A stretch of DNA of 64,000 nt, from positions 248,001 to 312,000 of the forward strand of contig CAXTJQ010000002.1 in NCBI GenBank assembly GCA_964244725.1, written 5' to 3'. The notes under the pieces are model-generated. The model worked only from the letters and a program-made list of their open reading frames with translations, searched no databases and was not told where the DNA came from. A program made the position numbers and the translations under genes. Of this stretch, positions 52,244-60,529 are shown piece by piece (the first letter of the stretch is position 1; the number at the start of each line of letters is the position of its first letter). This stretch comes from Kumtagia sp964244725. GTDB lineage: Bacteria > Pseudomonadota > Alphaproteobacteria > Rhizobiales > Rhizobiaceae.

Positions 52244-53551
52244 ATGACGATTCAGATTCCCGAAACCGGCTGGTATGTGCTTGGCAACGCCCGCGTTCAC
52301 TTCTCGCTGACGCCCGGCGTGACCGCGACCTTCGATCGCGATGGGTTCGCTGTGGTCGACATCGCCATCGCCGACGGCAGGATCACCGGGATTGCCTCGC
52401 GCGCCGAGAAACCCGAGCCGCCTCGTGCGATCGATCTCGCCGGACGCATCGTCCTGCCATGCTTCGTCGATTGCCACACTCATATCGACAAGGGCCATAT
52501 CTGGCCGCGCATGCCCAATCCGGACGGGTCCTTCATGGGTGCGCTGGAGGCGAGCGGAACCGATCGGCTGCTGAACTGGAAATCGGAGGATGTCGCGCGC
52601 CGGATGGATTTTTCGCTGCGCTGCGCCTATGCGCACGGCGCCAAGGCGCTGCGGACCCATCTGGATTCGGTATCGCCGCAGGATCGCATTTCCTGGCCGG
52701 TCTTCGAAAGGATGCGTGAGACCTGGCGTGGCAAGATCGAGCTTCAGGCGGTGAGTCTCGTCCCGATCGATGCCGTCCGCGACCAGGAACAGTTCGCCAC
52801 CTTGGCGGGTCGCGTTGCGTCAGCCAAGGGCGTGCTGGGCGCGGTGACCTTCATGGCGTCCGACCTCGACATCCTGCTCGACCGTGTTTTCGCCACCGCG
52901 GCCGATCTCGGGCTCGATCTTGATTTTCATGCCGACGAAACCGACGAGCTTTCCGCCGTCTCTTTGCGCAAGATCGCCGAAGCGGCGCTGCGCCACGATT
53001 TCAGCGGCCGAGTCCTTGTCGGCCATTGTTGCGCGCTGTCGCGCCAGCCGGACCGCGAGGTCAAGGAGACTCTCGACATGGTCGCCGCGGCGGGAATCGC
53101 GGTCGTCTCGCTGCCGATGTGCAATCTCTACCTGCAGGATCGCCGGCAGAACGGTACGACGCCACGCTGGCGCGGCGTGACGCTGCTGCACGAAATGAAG
53201 GCCCGAGGCATTCCGGTTTGCGTCGCCTCGGACAACACGCGCGATCCGTTCTACGCATATGGCGACCTCGACATGCTGGAAGTCTACCGCATGGCGACGC
53301 GGATCATTCATTTCGACCATCCGGTTGCGGACTGGCCCAAGGCCGTCGCGGCGACGCCCGCGATGGTCATGCGGATCGAGGATGCCGGCGCGCTGAGGGT
53401 TGGCGGATCGGCCGATCTGGTGATCTTCAGGGGACGCAACTGGACCGAATTGCTGTCGCGCCCCGAATCGGATCGCCTCGTCCTGCGCGATGGCAAGGCG
53501 ATCGACCGCGTGCTGCCTGACTATGCCGAACTCGACGATCTGATGGGCTGA
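52244..53551 (+). CDS. Cytosine deaminase-like amidohydrolase
   Basis: A 435-residue metal-dependent amidohydrolase of the CodA subgroup. Metal and catalytic motifs: FVDCHTHIDKG (HxH, about residue 78), FHADETDEL (His and catalytic Glu, about 228), GHCCALS (His, about 261) and VASDNTRDPFY (Asp, about 328). E. coli CodA shows the same HTHLD/HADE/SDN pattern. It follows the pyrimidine-type ABC transporter and probably deaminates or hydrolyses the imported heterocycle; the actual substrate is unknown. Confidence 0.85.
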   Translation: MTIQIPETGWYVLGNARVHFSLTPGVTATFDRDGFAVVDIAIADGRITGIASRAEKPEPPRAIDLAGRIVLPCFVDCHTHIDKGHIWPRMPNPDGSFMGALEASGTDRLLNWKSEDVARRMDFSLRCAYAHGAKALRTHLDSVSPQDRISWPVFERMRETWRGKIELQAVSLVPIDAVRDQEQFATLAGRVASAKGVLGAVTFMASDLDILLDRVFATAADLGLDLDFHADETDELSAVSLRKIAEAALRHDFSGRVLVGHCCALSRQPDREVKETLDMVAAAGIAVVSLPMCNLYLQDRRQNGTTPRWRGVTLLHEMKARGIPVCVASDNTRDPFYAYGDLDMLEVYRMATRIIHFDHPVADWPKAVAATPAMVMRIEDAGALRVGGSADLVIFRGRNWTELLSRPESDRLVLRDGKAIDRVLPDYAELDDLMG

Positions 53552-53554
53552 GCG

Positions 53555-54958
53555 ATGGATATCGAAGCGCTGAAGCGCGACCTCGAAGGGCTGAAGATCG
53601 AGGACAATCCCGCCCTCGTGCAGCAGAAGAGCCGCGACTTCTACTGGTACAGTCCGATCCTCAAGCGGCAGCTCGATCACGTCACGGGCGATCTTGTCGT
53701 GTCGCCAATTGACGAGACAGAGGTGATCCGCGTTCTCGCCGCCTGCCATCGGCACGGCGTGCCGGTCACTCCGCGCGGCGCGGGCACCGGCAATTACGGC
53801 CAAGCCATGCCGCTGTCGGGCGGCGTCGTGCTCAGCCTCGCGGACATGAACGCGGTTGCCTCGATTTCATCGGGGCGCGTGGTTTGCGGGCCGGGCGCGA
53901 TCATCGCCGACATCGACCGGGCGACGCGGGCGCATTCCATGCAGGAATTGCGGATGCATCCCTCGACCTACAACACCGCGTCCATCGGCGGCTTCATCGC
54001 CGGGGGGTCAGGCGGCGTCGGATCGATCAATTTCGGCGGCCTCCGCGATTTCGGCAACGTACTTCGCCTGCGCGTCGTGACGATGGAGGCCGAGCCGAAG
54101 GCGCTCGACCTGACCGGCGAGGATCTGCACAAGGTCACGCACGCCTACGGCACCAACGGCATCATCACCGAGGTCGAGATGCCGCTGACCGCTTCGTACG
54201 ACTGGGTCGACGTGATCGTCGGCTTCGACGAATTCGCGGCAGCCGCGCGCTACGGCAATGCGCTCGCCTGCCAGGACGGGCTGCTGACGAAGCTCATCAC
54301 GCCGATCGCCGCACCCGCGCCACGGCTTTACTTCAAGCGGCACCATAAATTTCTCAGGGAAGATCAGAGCATCGTCGCCGTGATGGCCACGCCGCATTCG
54401 CTCGATGCGTTGCGCGCTTTCACGCGACGCGCGGGCGGCGAAGTGATCTACGACGGCTCGACCGCGACGCCCGAAGAGAAGAAGGGGCTGCCGCCGGCCT
54501 ACGAACTCGCCTGGAACCACACGACCTTGCGCGCCCTTCGTGTCGATCCGTCGATCACCTACCTGCAGTCGCTCTATCCATTTCCGAACCATCTCGCGCT
54601 GGTCGACACGATCGAGGCCATGTTCCCGGGGGAACTGATGTCGCATCTCGAATTCGTGCGCTTCGACGGCAATGTCACCTGCTTTGGCCTGCCGCTGATC
54701 CGATTCACCAGCGAAGACAGGCTGAACGACATCATACGCATGCACGAGGACGCCGGCTGTCCGGTGTTCAATCCGCACCGCTACACGCTGGAGGAAGGCG
54801 GCATGAAGCAGACCGACGACATCCAGCTCGCGTTCAAGCGCGAGGCCGACCCGCAAGGCCTGCTCAATCCCGGCAAGATGATCGCCTGGGAGAATTCGGA
54901 CTATGACTACAGGTCGGGTAAGGTCTTTCTGTTCAGGGGATTGGAGCAGGCGGGTTGA
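53555..54958 (+). CDS. FAD-binding oxidoreductase, GlcD/D-lactate dehydrogenase type
   Basis: A 467-residue flavoprotein with the VAO/PCMH fold. FAD-binding segments: VTPRGAGTGNYGQAMPLSGG (about 70-89), GPGAIIADIDRATR (about 110) and TYNTASIGGFIAGGSGGVGS (about 134-153); the C-terminal substrate cap ends in PQGLLNPGKMIAWEN. Known members oxidise 2-hydroxy acids. It starts 4 bp after the amidohydrolase, so it is in the same operon. Substrate unknown. Confidence 0.87.
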   Translation: MDIEALKRDLEGLKIEDNPALVQQKSRDFYWYSPILKRQLDHVTGDLVVSPIDETEVIRVLAACHRHGVPVTPRGAGTGNYGQAMPLSGGVVLSLADMNAVASISSGRVVCGPGAIIADIDRATRAHSMQELRMHPSTYNTASIGGFIAGGSGGVGSINFGGLRDFGNVLRLRVVTMEAEPKALDLTGEDLHKVTHAYGTNGIITEVEMPLTASYDWVDVIVGFDEFAAAARYGNALACQDGLLTKLITPIAAPAPRLYFKRHHKFLREDQSIVAVMATPHSLDALRAFTRRAGGEVIYDGSTATPEEKKGLPPAYELAWNHTTLRALRVDPSITYLQSLYPFPNHLALVDTIEAMFPGELMSHLEFVRFDGNVTCFGLPLIRFTSEDRLNDIIRMHEDAGCPVFNPHRYTLEEGGMKQTDDIQLAFKREADPQGLLNPGKMIAWENSDYDYRSGKVFLFRGLEQAG

Positions 54959-54964
54959 CTGGCC

Positions 54965-55546
54965 ATGAACATTCTCGTTCTCCATGCCCATCCCGTCGAG
55001 ACCAGCTTTAACGCTTCGCTGCACCGCCTGATCGTCGAACGGCTGCGGGCGGCGGGTCATACCGTCGACGACTGCGATCTCTACGCCGAAGATTTCGAAC
55101 CTCGGCTGAGCCGTTCCGAGCGGCTGGCTTATCACGATGGGCGCAACGCCGGCGAAGCTGTCGCTCCCTATGTCGCGCGGGTGCTGCGCGCCGAAGCGTT
55201 GGTTTTGTGCTTTCCAGTCTGGAACTACGGCTTTCCGGCGATCCTCAAGGGATTCTTCGACCGCGTGTTCCTGCCGGACGTGTCCTTCAAGCTGGTCGAC
55301 GGAAAGGCGCGGCCGTCGCTCCACACCATCCGCAAGGTCGCAGCGATAACCAGCTATGGCGGCAGCCGGTTTCGCGCAGCTCTGATGGGCGATCCGCCGC
55401 GCCGGATCATCACCCGGATGCTGCGCGCTACGGTCAGGCCTGGCGCGCCTGTGTCCTATATGGCGCATTATTCGATGAACCTCTCCACCGATGCGTCGAG
55501 GCGGGCCTTCATGGCGAAAGTCGCCGCCAGGATGGACGCGTTTTGA
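54965..55546 (+). CDS. NAD(P)H:quinone reductase-like flavoprotein (copy 1)
   Basis: A 193-residue flavodoxin-fold protein of the NQO1/MdaB/KefF group. The FMN/FAD phosphate loop starts at HAHPVETSFNASLHRLIVER (about 7-26), followed by LVLCFPVWNYGFPAILKGFF (about 82-101) with the DRVFLPDVSFK segment and TSYGGSR. Starts 7 bp after the GlcD-like gene, overlaps copy 2 by 1 bp (TGATG). Its likely job is two-electron reduction of a quinone or nitrogen heterocycle. Confidence 0.87.
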   Translation: MNILVLHAHPVETSFNASLHRLIVERLRAAGHTVDDCDLYAEDFEPRLSRSERLAYHDGRNAGEAVAPYVARVLRAEALVLCFPVWNYGFPAILKGFFDRVFLPDVSFKLVDGKARPSLHTIRKVAAITSYGGSRFRAALMGDPPRRIITRMLRATVRPGAPVSYMAHYSMNLSTDASRRAFMAKVAARMDAF

Positions 55547-56133
55547 TGCGCATTCTCGTCGTCTATTGCCATCCGGCGTCCGACAGCTACTGCGCCGCCT
55601 TGAGGGATGCCGCGCTCGATGCGTTTGCCAGGCGCGGCGACGAGGTGCGCCTCCTAGACCTCTATGCGGAAAATTTCGATCCGGTGATGACTGCCGAGGC
55701 GCGCCGAACCTACAACGACGGGCAGCCTACTGATCCGATCGTGCTCGCGCATGCCGAACACCTGAGATGGGCGCAAGGCATCGTCTTCGTCTATCCGACT
55801 TGGTGGTACGGCCTTCCTGCGATGCTCAAGGGCTGGTTCGACCGCGTGTGGGCAACCGACGTCGCCTTCAAGTTGCCGGCCGATGGCGGGCGCATCCTGT
55901 CGCTGGTCTCTCACATGGACCGCATCGCAGTGGTCACGACCTGCGGCGCGCCATGGCTGTTTTCGATTCTGATCGGCGAGCCCGGCCGCAAGACCATCCT
56001 GCGCGGCATCCGGGCGCTGTGTGCGACGCGGTGCAAAAGGCTGTTCCTGGCGCATTACGACATGGATCGCTCGACGGCGGAAACGCGGGCGAAGTTTGTT
56101 GAGAAGGTCAGAGAAAGGCTGGAGCGGTTTTAG
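55546..56133 (+). CDS. NAD(P)H:quinone reductase-like flavoprotein (copy 2)
   Basis: A 195-residue paralogue of the gene before it, with the same blocks: YCHPASDSYCAALRDAALDA (about 7-26), LYAENFDPVMT, IVFVYPTWWYGLPAMLKGWF (about 81-100) and DRVWATDVAFKLP, then VVTTCGAPW. Adjacent tandem copies with different active-site loops suggest a heteromer or two substrates. The DUF4258 gene starts 3 bp after it. Confidence 0.87.
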   Translation: MRILVVYCHPASDSYCAALRDAALDAFARRGDEVRLLDLYAENFDPVMTAEARRTYNDGQPTDPIVLAHAEHLRWAQGIVFVYPTWWYGLPAMLKGWFDRVWATDVAFKLPADGGRILSLVSHMDRIAVVTTCGAPWLFSILIGEPGRKTILRGIRALCATRCKRLFLAHYDMDRSTAETRAKFVEKVRERLERF

Positions 56134-56135
56134 CG

Positions 56136-56390
56136 ATGGTCGCGGTGAGCGTTCATCCCCACGCCGCTGCTCGAATGGAACTGCGCGGCGCAAGCGCAGC
56201 GGAAATTGTCGAAACCGACCAGCGTGGTGAAAGCTTTCCCGCCAAGCATGGTCGAACCGGCTTCCGTCGAAATTTTCCCGGATCATTCCTGTGGCGCGGC
56301 CGGCAGTTCGACACAAAGCAGATCGAGGTTTATGCTGTTTTCGAAGATGACGCATGGCTCGCCATCACCGTCATCGTGAAATTCTTCTGA
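56136..56390 (+). CDS. DUF4258 family protein
   Basis: An 84-residue protein. It starts with SVHPHAAARMELRGASAAEI (His and basic residues at the front, about 6-25) and ends IEVYAVFEDDAWLAITVIVKFF, the barrel strands of DUF4258, whose fold resembles RelE-like toxins. It pairs with the DUF2283 gene 12 bp downstream. It is read in the same direction as the flavoprotein genes and begins 3 bp after them. Confidence 0.75.
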   Translation: MVAVSVHPHAAARMELRGASAAEIVETDQRGESFPAKHGRTGFRRNFPGSFLWRGRQFDTKQIEVYAVFEDDAWLAITVIVKFF

Positions 56391-56401
56391 GGCGCTGCGC
56401 G

Positions 56402-56638
56402 ATGAGACTGACATACGACCCGAAGGTCAACGCCGCTTACATTCGCCTCCGCGAGAAGAAGGGCGATGTCGAAACGCTTGAGATTACGGGAGACTTTCTG
56501 GTGGATATCGATTCCACTGGCGCAGTCTGCGGGATCGAACTGCTCAACGCCAACGAGCAACTCAAGGGGTCGGATAATGGTCGCATCGTGTTTGTCGACC
56601 CGCTCTCAGGTGATGAGACAACACTCAAGGTTGCTTAA
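56402..56638 (+). CDS. DUF2283 family protein
   Basis: A 78-residue protein. MRLTYDPKVNAAYIRLREKK and LVDIDSTGAVCGIELLNANE are the DUF2283 hallmarks. DUF4258-DUF2283 pairs recur in bacteria and look like a toxin-antitoxin arrangement; that is inference. Converges with the large FAD-GcvT gene, 5 bp apart. Confidence 0.85.
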   Translation: MRLTYDPKVNAAYIRLREKKGDVETLEITGDFLVDIDSTGAVCGIELLNANEQLKGSDNGRIVFVDPLSGDETTLKVA

Positions 56639-56643
56639 GCATC

Positions 56644-59088
56644 TTACATTTTCACCCGCTCGCTTTTCGGGTCATACATCGGCCTCACGCTTGCCGCTGC
56701 GGCAAACCGCTCGCCGGCGATCTCAATTTCGTAGCTTGATTTGAGCATCTCCGTTTCGCTCCCGCCCTCGCACGGCACATAGCCGAGGCCGATCGCAGCG
56801 CCGAGATGATGGCCGTAATTGCCGGACGTGATCGTGCCGACGATCCTGCCGTCGCGAACGATCGCTTCGTTGTGAAACAGCAGCGGTTCGGGGTCCCTCA
56901 GCCGGAACTGGACGAGGCGGCGCGACAGGCCGGCTTCTTTCTTGCGCAGCACCGCGTTTCGGCCGATGAACTCGCCCTTGCCGGTTCTTACCGCGAACCC
57001 GAGGCCGGCTTCGAGCACATGGTCCTCGTCGGTGATGTCGTGGCCGAAATGGCGGAACGCCTTTTCGATGCGGCAGGAGTCGAGAGTGTGAAGCCCGCAA
57101 AGTTTCAAGCCGACATCCTTGCCGGCGTCCTCGATGGCCTCGAAGACGTGGGCGGCCTGATCCGTCGAGACGTATAATTCCCAGCCGAGCTCGCCGACAT
57201 ATGTGACGCGATGCGCGCGCGCCAATCCCATGCCGATCTCGATCTCCTGAAACGTGCCGAACGGATTGTTCGCGTTGGAGAAATCGTTCGGGCTCACGTT
57301 TTGAATCAAGTTTCTGGCGCTGGGGCCCATCAGACAGATCACTGCCTCGGCCGCCGTCACGTCTGTGATGACGACGAACTGTTCGTCGATATGCTTGCGC
57401 AGCCAGGCGAGGTCGCGCTGCAGCGTGGCTCCGGGAACCACCGCGAAAAACGCGGTGTCCGAAAGCCGCGTGACGGTCAGGTCGCTCTCGATGCCGCCAC
57501 GCGCGTTCAGCATCTGCGTGTAGACGATTCTGCCGGGGGCGACATCGAGGTCGTTGGCGCAGACTCCTTGCAGGAACGCCAGCGCGTCGCGACCCTCGAT
57601 CCGAATCTTGCCGAAGGATGTCATGTCGAACAGACCGACGCCGTTGCGCACTGCCAGATGCTCCTCGCGCTGGTTGTCGAACCAGTTCTGGCGTTTCCAG
57701 GAGTAGCGATATTCGCGCTCCTGGCCTCCGCGCGCGAACCAGTTGGCGCGCTCCCAGCCGGCCGTCTCGCCGAACACCGCCCCGCGCGCCTTTAGATGCG
57801 CGTGCAGCGGCGAGCGGCGTACGCCGCGCGCGCTGGCGAACTGGCGATAAGGGAAATGGTCGGCATAGAGCAGGCCGAGAGTTTCGGAGACGCGCGCCTT
57901 GAGGTAGGTCCGGTTCCTCTGGAACGGCTGGGCGCGGCGGATGTCGACCTCCCACAGGTCGAAAGGCGCTTCGCCGTCGTTCATCCACTGCGCCAGCGCC
58001 ATGCCGGCGCCGCCGGAAGAGACGATGCCGATCGAATTGTAGCCCGTCGCCATCCAGTAGCCGCGCAGTTCCGGCGCTTCGCCGAGATAGTAGCGGTCGT
58101 CGGGCGTAAAGCTCTCTGGTCCGTTGAAAAAGGTGTGGATGCCGGCCGTGCCGAGCATCGGCATACGGTTGACGCCCATTTCGAGGATCGGCTCGAAATG
58201 CTCCATGTCCTCCGGCAATTGGTCGAACGAAAAGCTTTCCGGGATGCCGTCCATGCCCCACGGCTTGGCGACCGGCTCGAAAGCGCCGAGCATCATCTTG
58301 CCGGCGTCCTCCTTGTAGTATGCGCATTCATCGGGGACGCGCAGGACCGGCAATCGGCCGAGGCCCGGGATGGGCTCGGTGACCAGGTAGAAATGTTCGC
58401 AGGCGTGCAGCGGGATCGTCACGCCCGACATGCCGCCGAGGTCTCGCGCCCACATGCCGGCGCAGTTGATGACGACATCGGTCAGGATCGCGCCGCGTTC
58501 GCCGTCCTGCTCCCAGGCGACGCCGGAGACGCGGCCATTCCTGGCGGTGACTCCGGTGACCTTGACGTTCTCAACGATTTTCGCGCCGCGCTGGCGCGCA
58601 CCCTTGGCAAGCGCCATGGCGATGTTGCCGGGATCGCATTGGCCGTCGAGCGGCAGATGCACCGCGCCCACCACACCCTCGACATTGAGATGCGGATACA
58701 TCTCCTTGACCTCGCGTGGCGAAATCTCGCGCACGTCGACATCGAAGGCGCGCGCCACCGTCGCCTGGCGATAGAGTTCGTGCTTGCGCTCCTCGGTGAG
58801 CGCCACCGAGATCGAGCCGACCTGCCGCATGCCGGTGGCGACGCCGGTTTCCGCCTCCAGTCTGACGTAGAGGTCGGCGGAATATTTCGCGAGCCGCGTC
58901 ATGTTCCGCGAGCCGCGCAGCTGGCCGATCAGCCCGGCCGCGTGCCACGTCGTGCCGGAGGTCAACTGCTTGCGCTCCAGTAGGACGACATCGGTCCAAC
59001 CGAGCTTGGCGAGGTGATAGGCCACCGAACAACCGGAGATGCCGCCGCCGATGATGACCGCGCGGGCCTTGGCGGGGAGGGCGGTCAT
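56644..59088 (-). CDS. FAD-dependent oxidoreductase with GcvT domain (dimethylglycine/sarcosine dehydrogenase type), copy 1
   Basis: An 814-residue demethylating flavoenzyme. The N-terminal DAO domain has the Rossmann motif VIIGGGISGCSVAYHLAKLG (about 12-31) and SGTTWHAAGLIG with the His that usually binds FAD covalently; the middle linker is followed by an FAO_M and a C-terminal GcvT/T-protein domain (about 430-810; ETAGWERANWFA, FLQGVCANDLDVAPGRIVYT, GFAVRTGKGEFIGRNAV). The GcvT part would pass the methyl-derived C1 unit to tetrahydrofolate. It is a paralogue of the protein at 60530-62983. Confidence 0.92.
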   Translation of the reverse strand: MTALPAKARAVIIGGGISGCSVAYHLAKLGWTDVVLLERKQLTSGTTWHAAGLIGQLRGSRNMTRLAKYSADLYVRLEAETGVATGMRQVGSISVALTEERKHELYRQATVARAFDVDVREISPREVKEMYPHLNVEGVVGAVHLPLDGQCDPGNIAMALAKGARQRGAKIVENVKVTGVTARNGRVSGVAWEQDGERGAILTDVVINCAGMWARDLGGMSGVTIPLHACEHFYLVTEPIPGLGRLPVLRVPDECAYYKEDAGKMMLGAFEPVAKPWGMDGIPESFSFDQLPEDMEHFEPILEMGVNRMPMLGTAGIHTFFNGPESFTPDDRYYLGEAPELRGYWMATGYNSIGIVSSGGAGMALAQWMNDGEAPFDLWEVDIRRAQPFQRNRTYLKARVSETLGLLYADHFPYRQFASARGVRRSPLHAHLKARGAVFGETAGWERANWFARGGQEREYRYSWKRQNWFDNQREEHLAVRNGVGLFDMTSFGKIRIEGRDALAFLQGVCANDLDVAPGRIVYTQMLNARGGIESDLTVTRLSDTAFFAVVPGATLQRDLAWLRKHIDEQFVVITDVTAAEAVICLMGPSARNLIQNVSPNDFSNANNPFGTFQEIEIGMGLARAHRVTYVGELGWELYVSTDQAAHVFEAIEDAGKDVGLKLCGLHTLDSCRIEKAFRHFGHDITDEDHVLEAGLGFAVRTGKGEFIGRNAVLRKKEAGLSRRLVQFRLRDPEPLLFHNEAIVRDGRIVGTITSGNYGHHLGAAIGLGYVPCEGGSETEMLKSSYEIEIAGERFAAAASVRPMYDPKSERVKM

Positions 59089-59120
59089 GCCGCGCGGCTT
59101 TCAAGCCGACGCGTCGTGGC

Positions 59121-59270
59121 CGGCTCCCTCCCCCTTGTGGGGAGGGGTAAGGGGTGGGGGTGCCTTGGTGTACTGCCTCTGCAAACGAGCGCTTCCATTC
59201 GAAAGGTTTGAAAGTCATACATGGGCTCGTACCCCCACCCTGTATCCCTCCCCACAAGGGGGAGGGAGGC
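59121..59270. repeat. Inverted-repeat element between the FAD-GcvT gene and the aminotransferase gene
   Basis: Two arms of about 40 bp face each other: 59121-59161 (CTCCCTCCCCCTTGTGGGGA followed by GGGGTAAGGGGTGGGGG) and 59231-59270, its reverse complement with a few mismatches. Each arm is itself a small palindrome (CCCTCCCC/GGGGAGGG). The enclosed 69 bp hold no gene. The arms look like the short palindromic repeats common in rhizobial intergenic regions (recalled). It occupies most of the 235-bp gap. Confidence 0.75.
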
Positions 59271-59323
59271 GTCAGCGTTGTGCAGTTCCGTTCGATCGAT
59301 CAGCAAAAGCTGTGCGTCCACGC

Positions 59324-60505
59324 TCATGCCGCGCGCCTTTCGTACGACCCGACGAAGCGGCGGATGCGGGCTGCGGCTTCGCGAAGGATGGTCTCGGGCT
59401 GAGTCAGGCTGATGCGGATATGTCCGGCCGCCGCGTCGCCGAAGCTTACGCCGGGCATGGCGGCGACGTTCTCCGTGTCGAGCAGCGCGAACGCGAACTT
59501 TTCGCAATCCGGCTCGACCGCGCGGATATCGAGCATGACATACATCCCGCCTTCCGAGCCCCGTACGACGACGTTGTTCAAGCCGCGCACCGCGTCGAGG
59601 AAAACGTGCCGACGTGCGGCATAGCGCTCGGCGATCTCCTTGACGCCATAGCCGTTCTCGAAGGCCTCGGCCGCGGCATGGCTGGTGAAATCGGGCAGGC
59701 CGTAGGTCGTTACGATGTTCAGGCTGGTGAGAAGCCGCACGAGGTCGGCGGGCGCGGTTAGCCAGCCGATGCGCCAGCCGGTCATGCCATGGCTCTTTGA
59801 CATCGAGTTGATGACGATGGTGCGCTCTTCCATGCCGGGAAGCGAACGCGGCGAAACATGCTCGCCGCCGCCGAGCGTCCAGTAGACCTCATCGGAGAGC
59901 AGCCAGAGGTCGCGCTCGCGGCAAATCTCCGCGATGCCTTGCAGGCTTTCGCGGGTATAGACGGCGCCGGTCGGGTTGTTCGGCGTGTTGATGAGGATTG
60001 CCCGCGTGTTCGGCTCGACCGCCTTGAGGATCGCCTCGGCGTTCGGCTGGAACCCTTCCTCGGCCGAACTTTCGACCACGGTGAAGCCGACGCCCGAGGA
60101 GCGGAACGTGCCTGGGTAGGTCGCGTAGTAGGGCGCGACGACGATCGCGTGCTGGCCGGGGTCGAGCGCCGCCTGCACGGCGGCGAAGAGCGCGGCCTGT
60201 CCTCCCGGCGTCGCGATGATCTGGTCTGCGGTGGTCGCCACGCCGGTGCAATCGGTCGAGGCCTTTGCCATCGCCCGCCGCAGTCGCGGGATGCCGGGAA
60301 GCTGCGTATAATGGTGATAGCCCGCACGCACCGCGGTCACGGCGGCCTCGACCGTCTCGCTCGGCGTATCGAAGTCATGATCGCCGATCGACAGCATGAT
60401 GATCGGCTCGCCGGCCTGCTTGCGCCGCAGCGCCTCGAAATGCACCTCCCAGCCGTCCTTGCCGGACGGCATGATGCCGGTGATGCGGGAAGAGGGGTTG
60501 GGCAC
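59324..60505 (-). CDS. PLP-dependent aminotransferase (class I/II)
   Basis: A 393-residue fold-type I aminotransferase. Seen: MLSIGDHDFDTPSETVEAAV (about 38-57), YHHYTQLPGIPRLRRAMAKA, TPGGQAALFAAVQAALDPGQ (about 104-123), NTPNNPTGAVYTRESLQGIA (about 172-191), LLSDEVYWTLG (about 201) and the PLP lysine in INSMSKSHGMTGWRIGWLTA (about 231-250). The genes on both sides are demethylating flavoenzymes, so an amino acid linked to their pathway is the likely substrate; the specificity is not evident. Confidence 0.9.
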   Translation of the reverse strand: MPNPSSRITGIMPSGKDGWEVHFEALRRKQAGEPIIMLSIGDHDFDTPSETVEAAVTAVRAGYHHYTQLPGIPRLRRAMAKASTDCTGVATTADQIIATPGGQAALFAAVQAALDPGQHAIVVAPYYATYPGTFRSSGVGFTVVESSAEEGFQPNAEAILKAVEPNTRAILINTPNNPTGAVYTRESLQGIAEICRERDLWLLSDEVYWTLGGGEHVSPRSLPGMEERTIVINSMSKSHGMTGWRIGWLTAPADLVRLLTSLNIVTTYGLPDFTSHAAAEAFENGYGVKEIAERYAARRHVFLDAVRGLNNVVVRGSEGGMYVMLDIRAVEPDCEKFAFALLDTENVAAMPGVSFGDAAAGHIRISLTQPETILREAAARIRRFVGSYERRAA

Positions 60506-60529
60506 GTCAGAACCTCAAAGCTGCACGAA

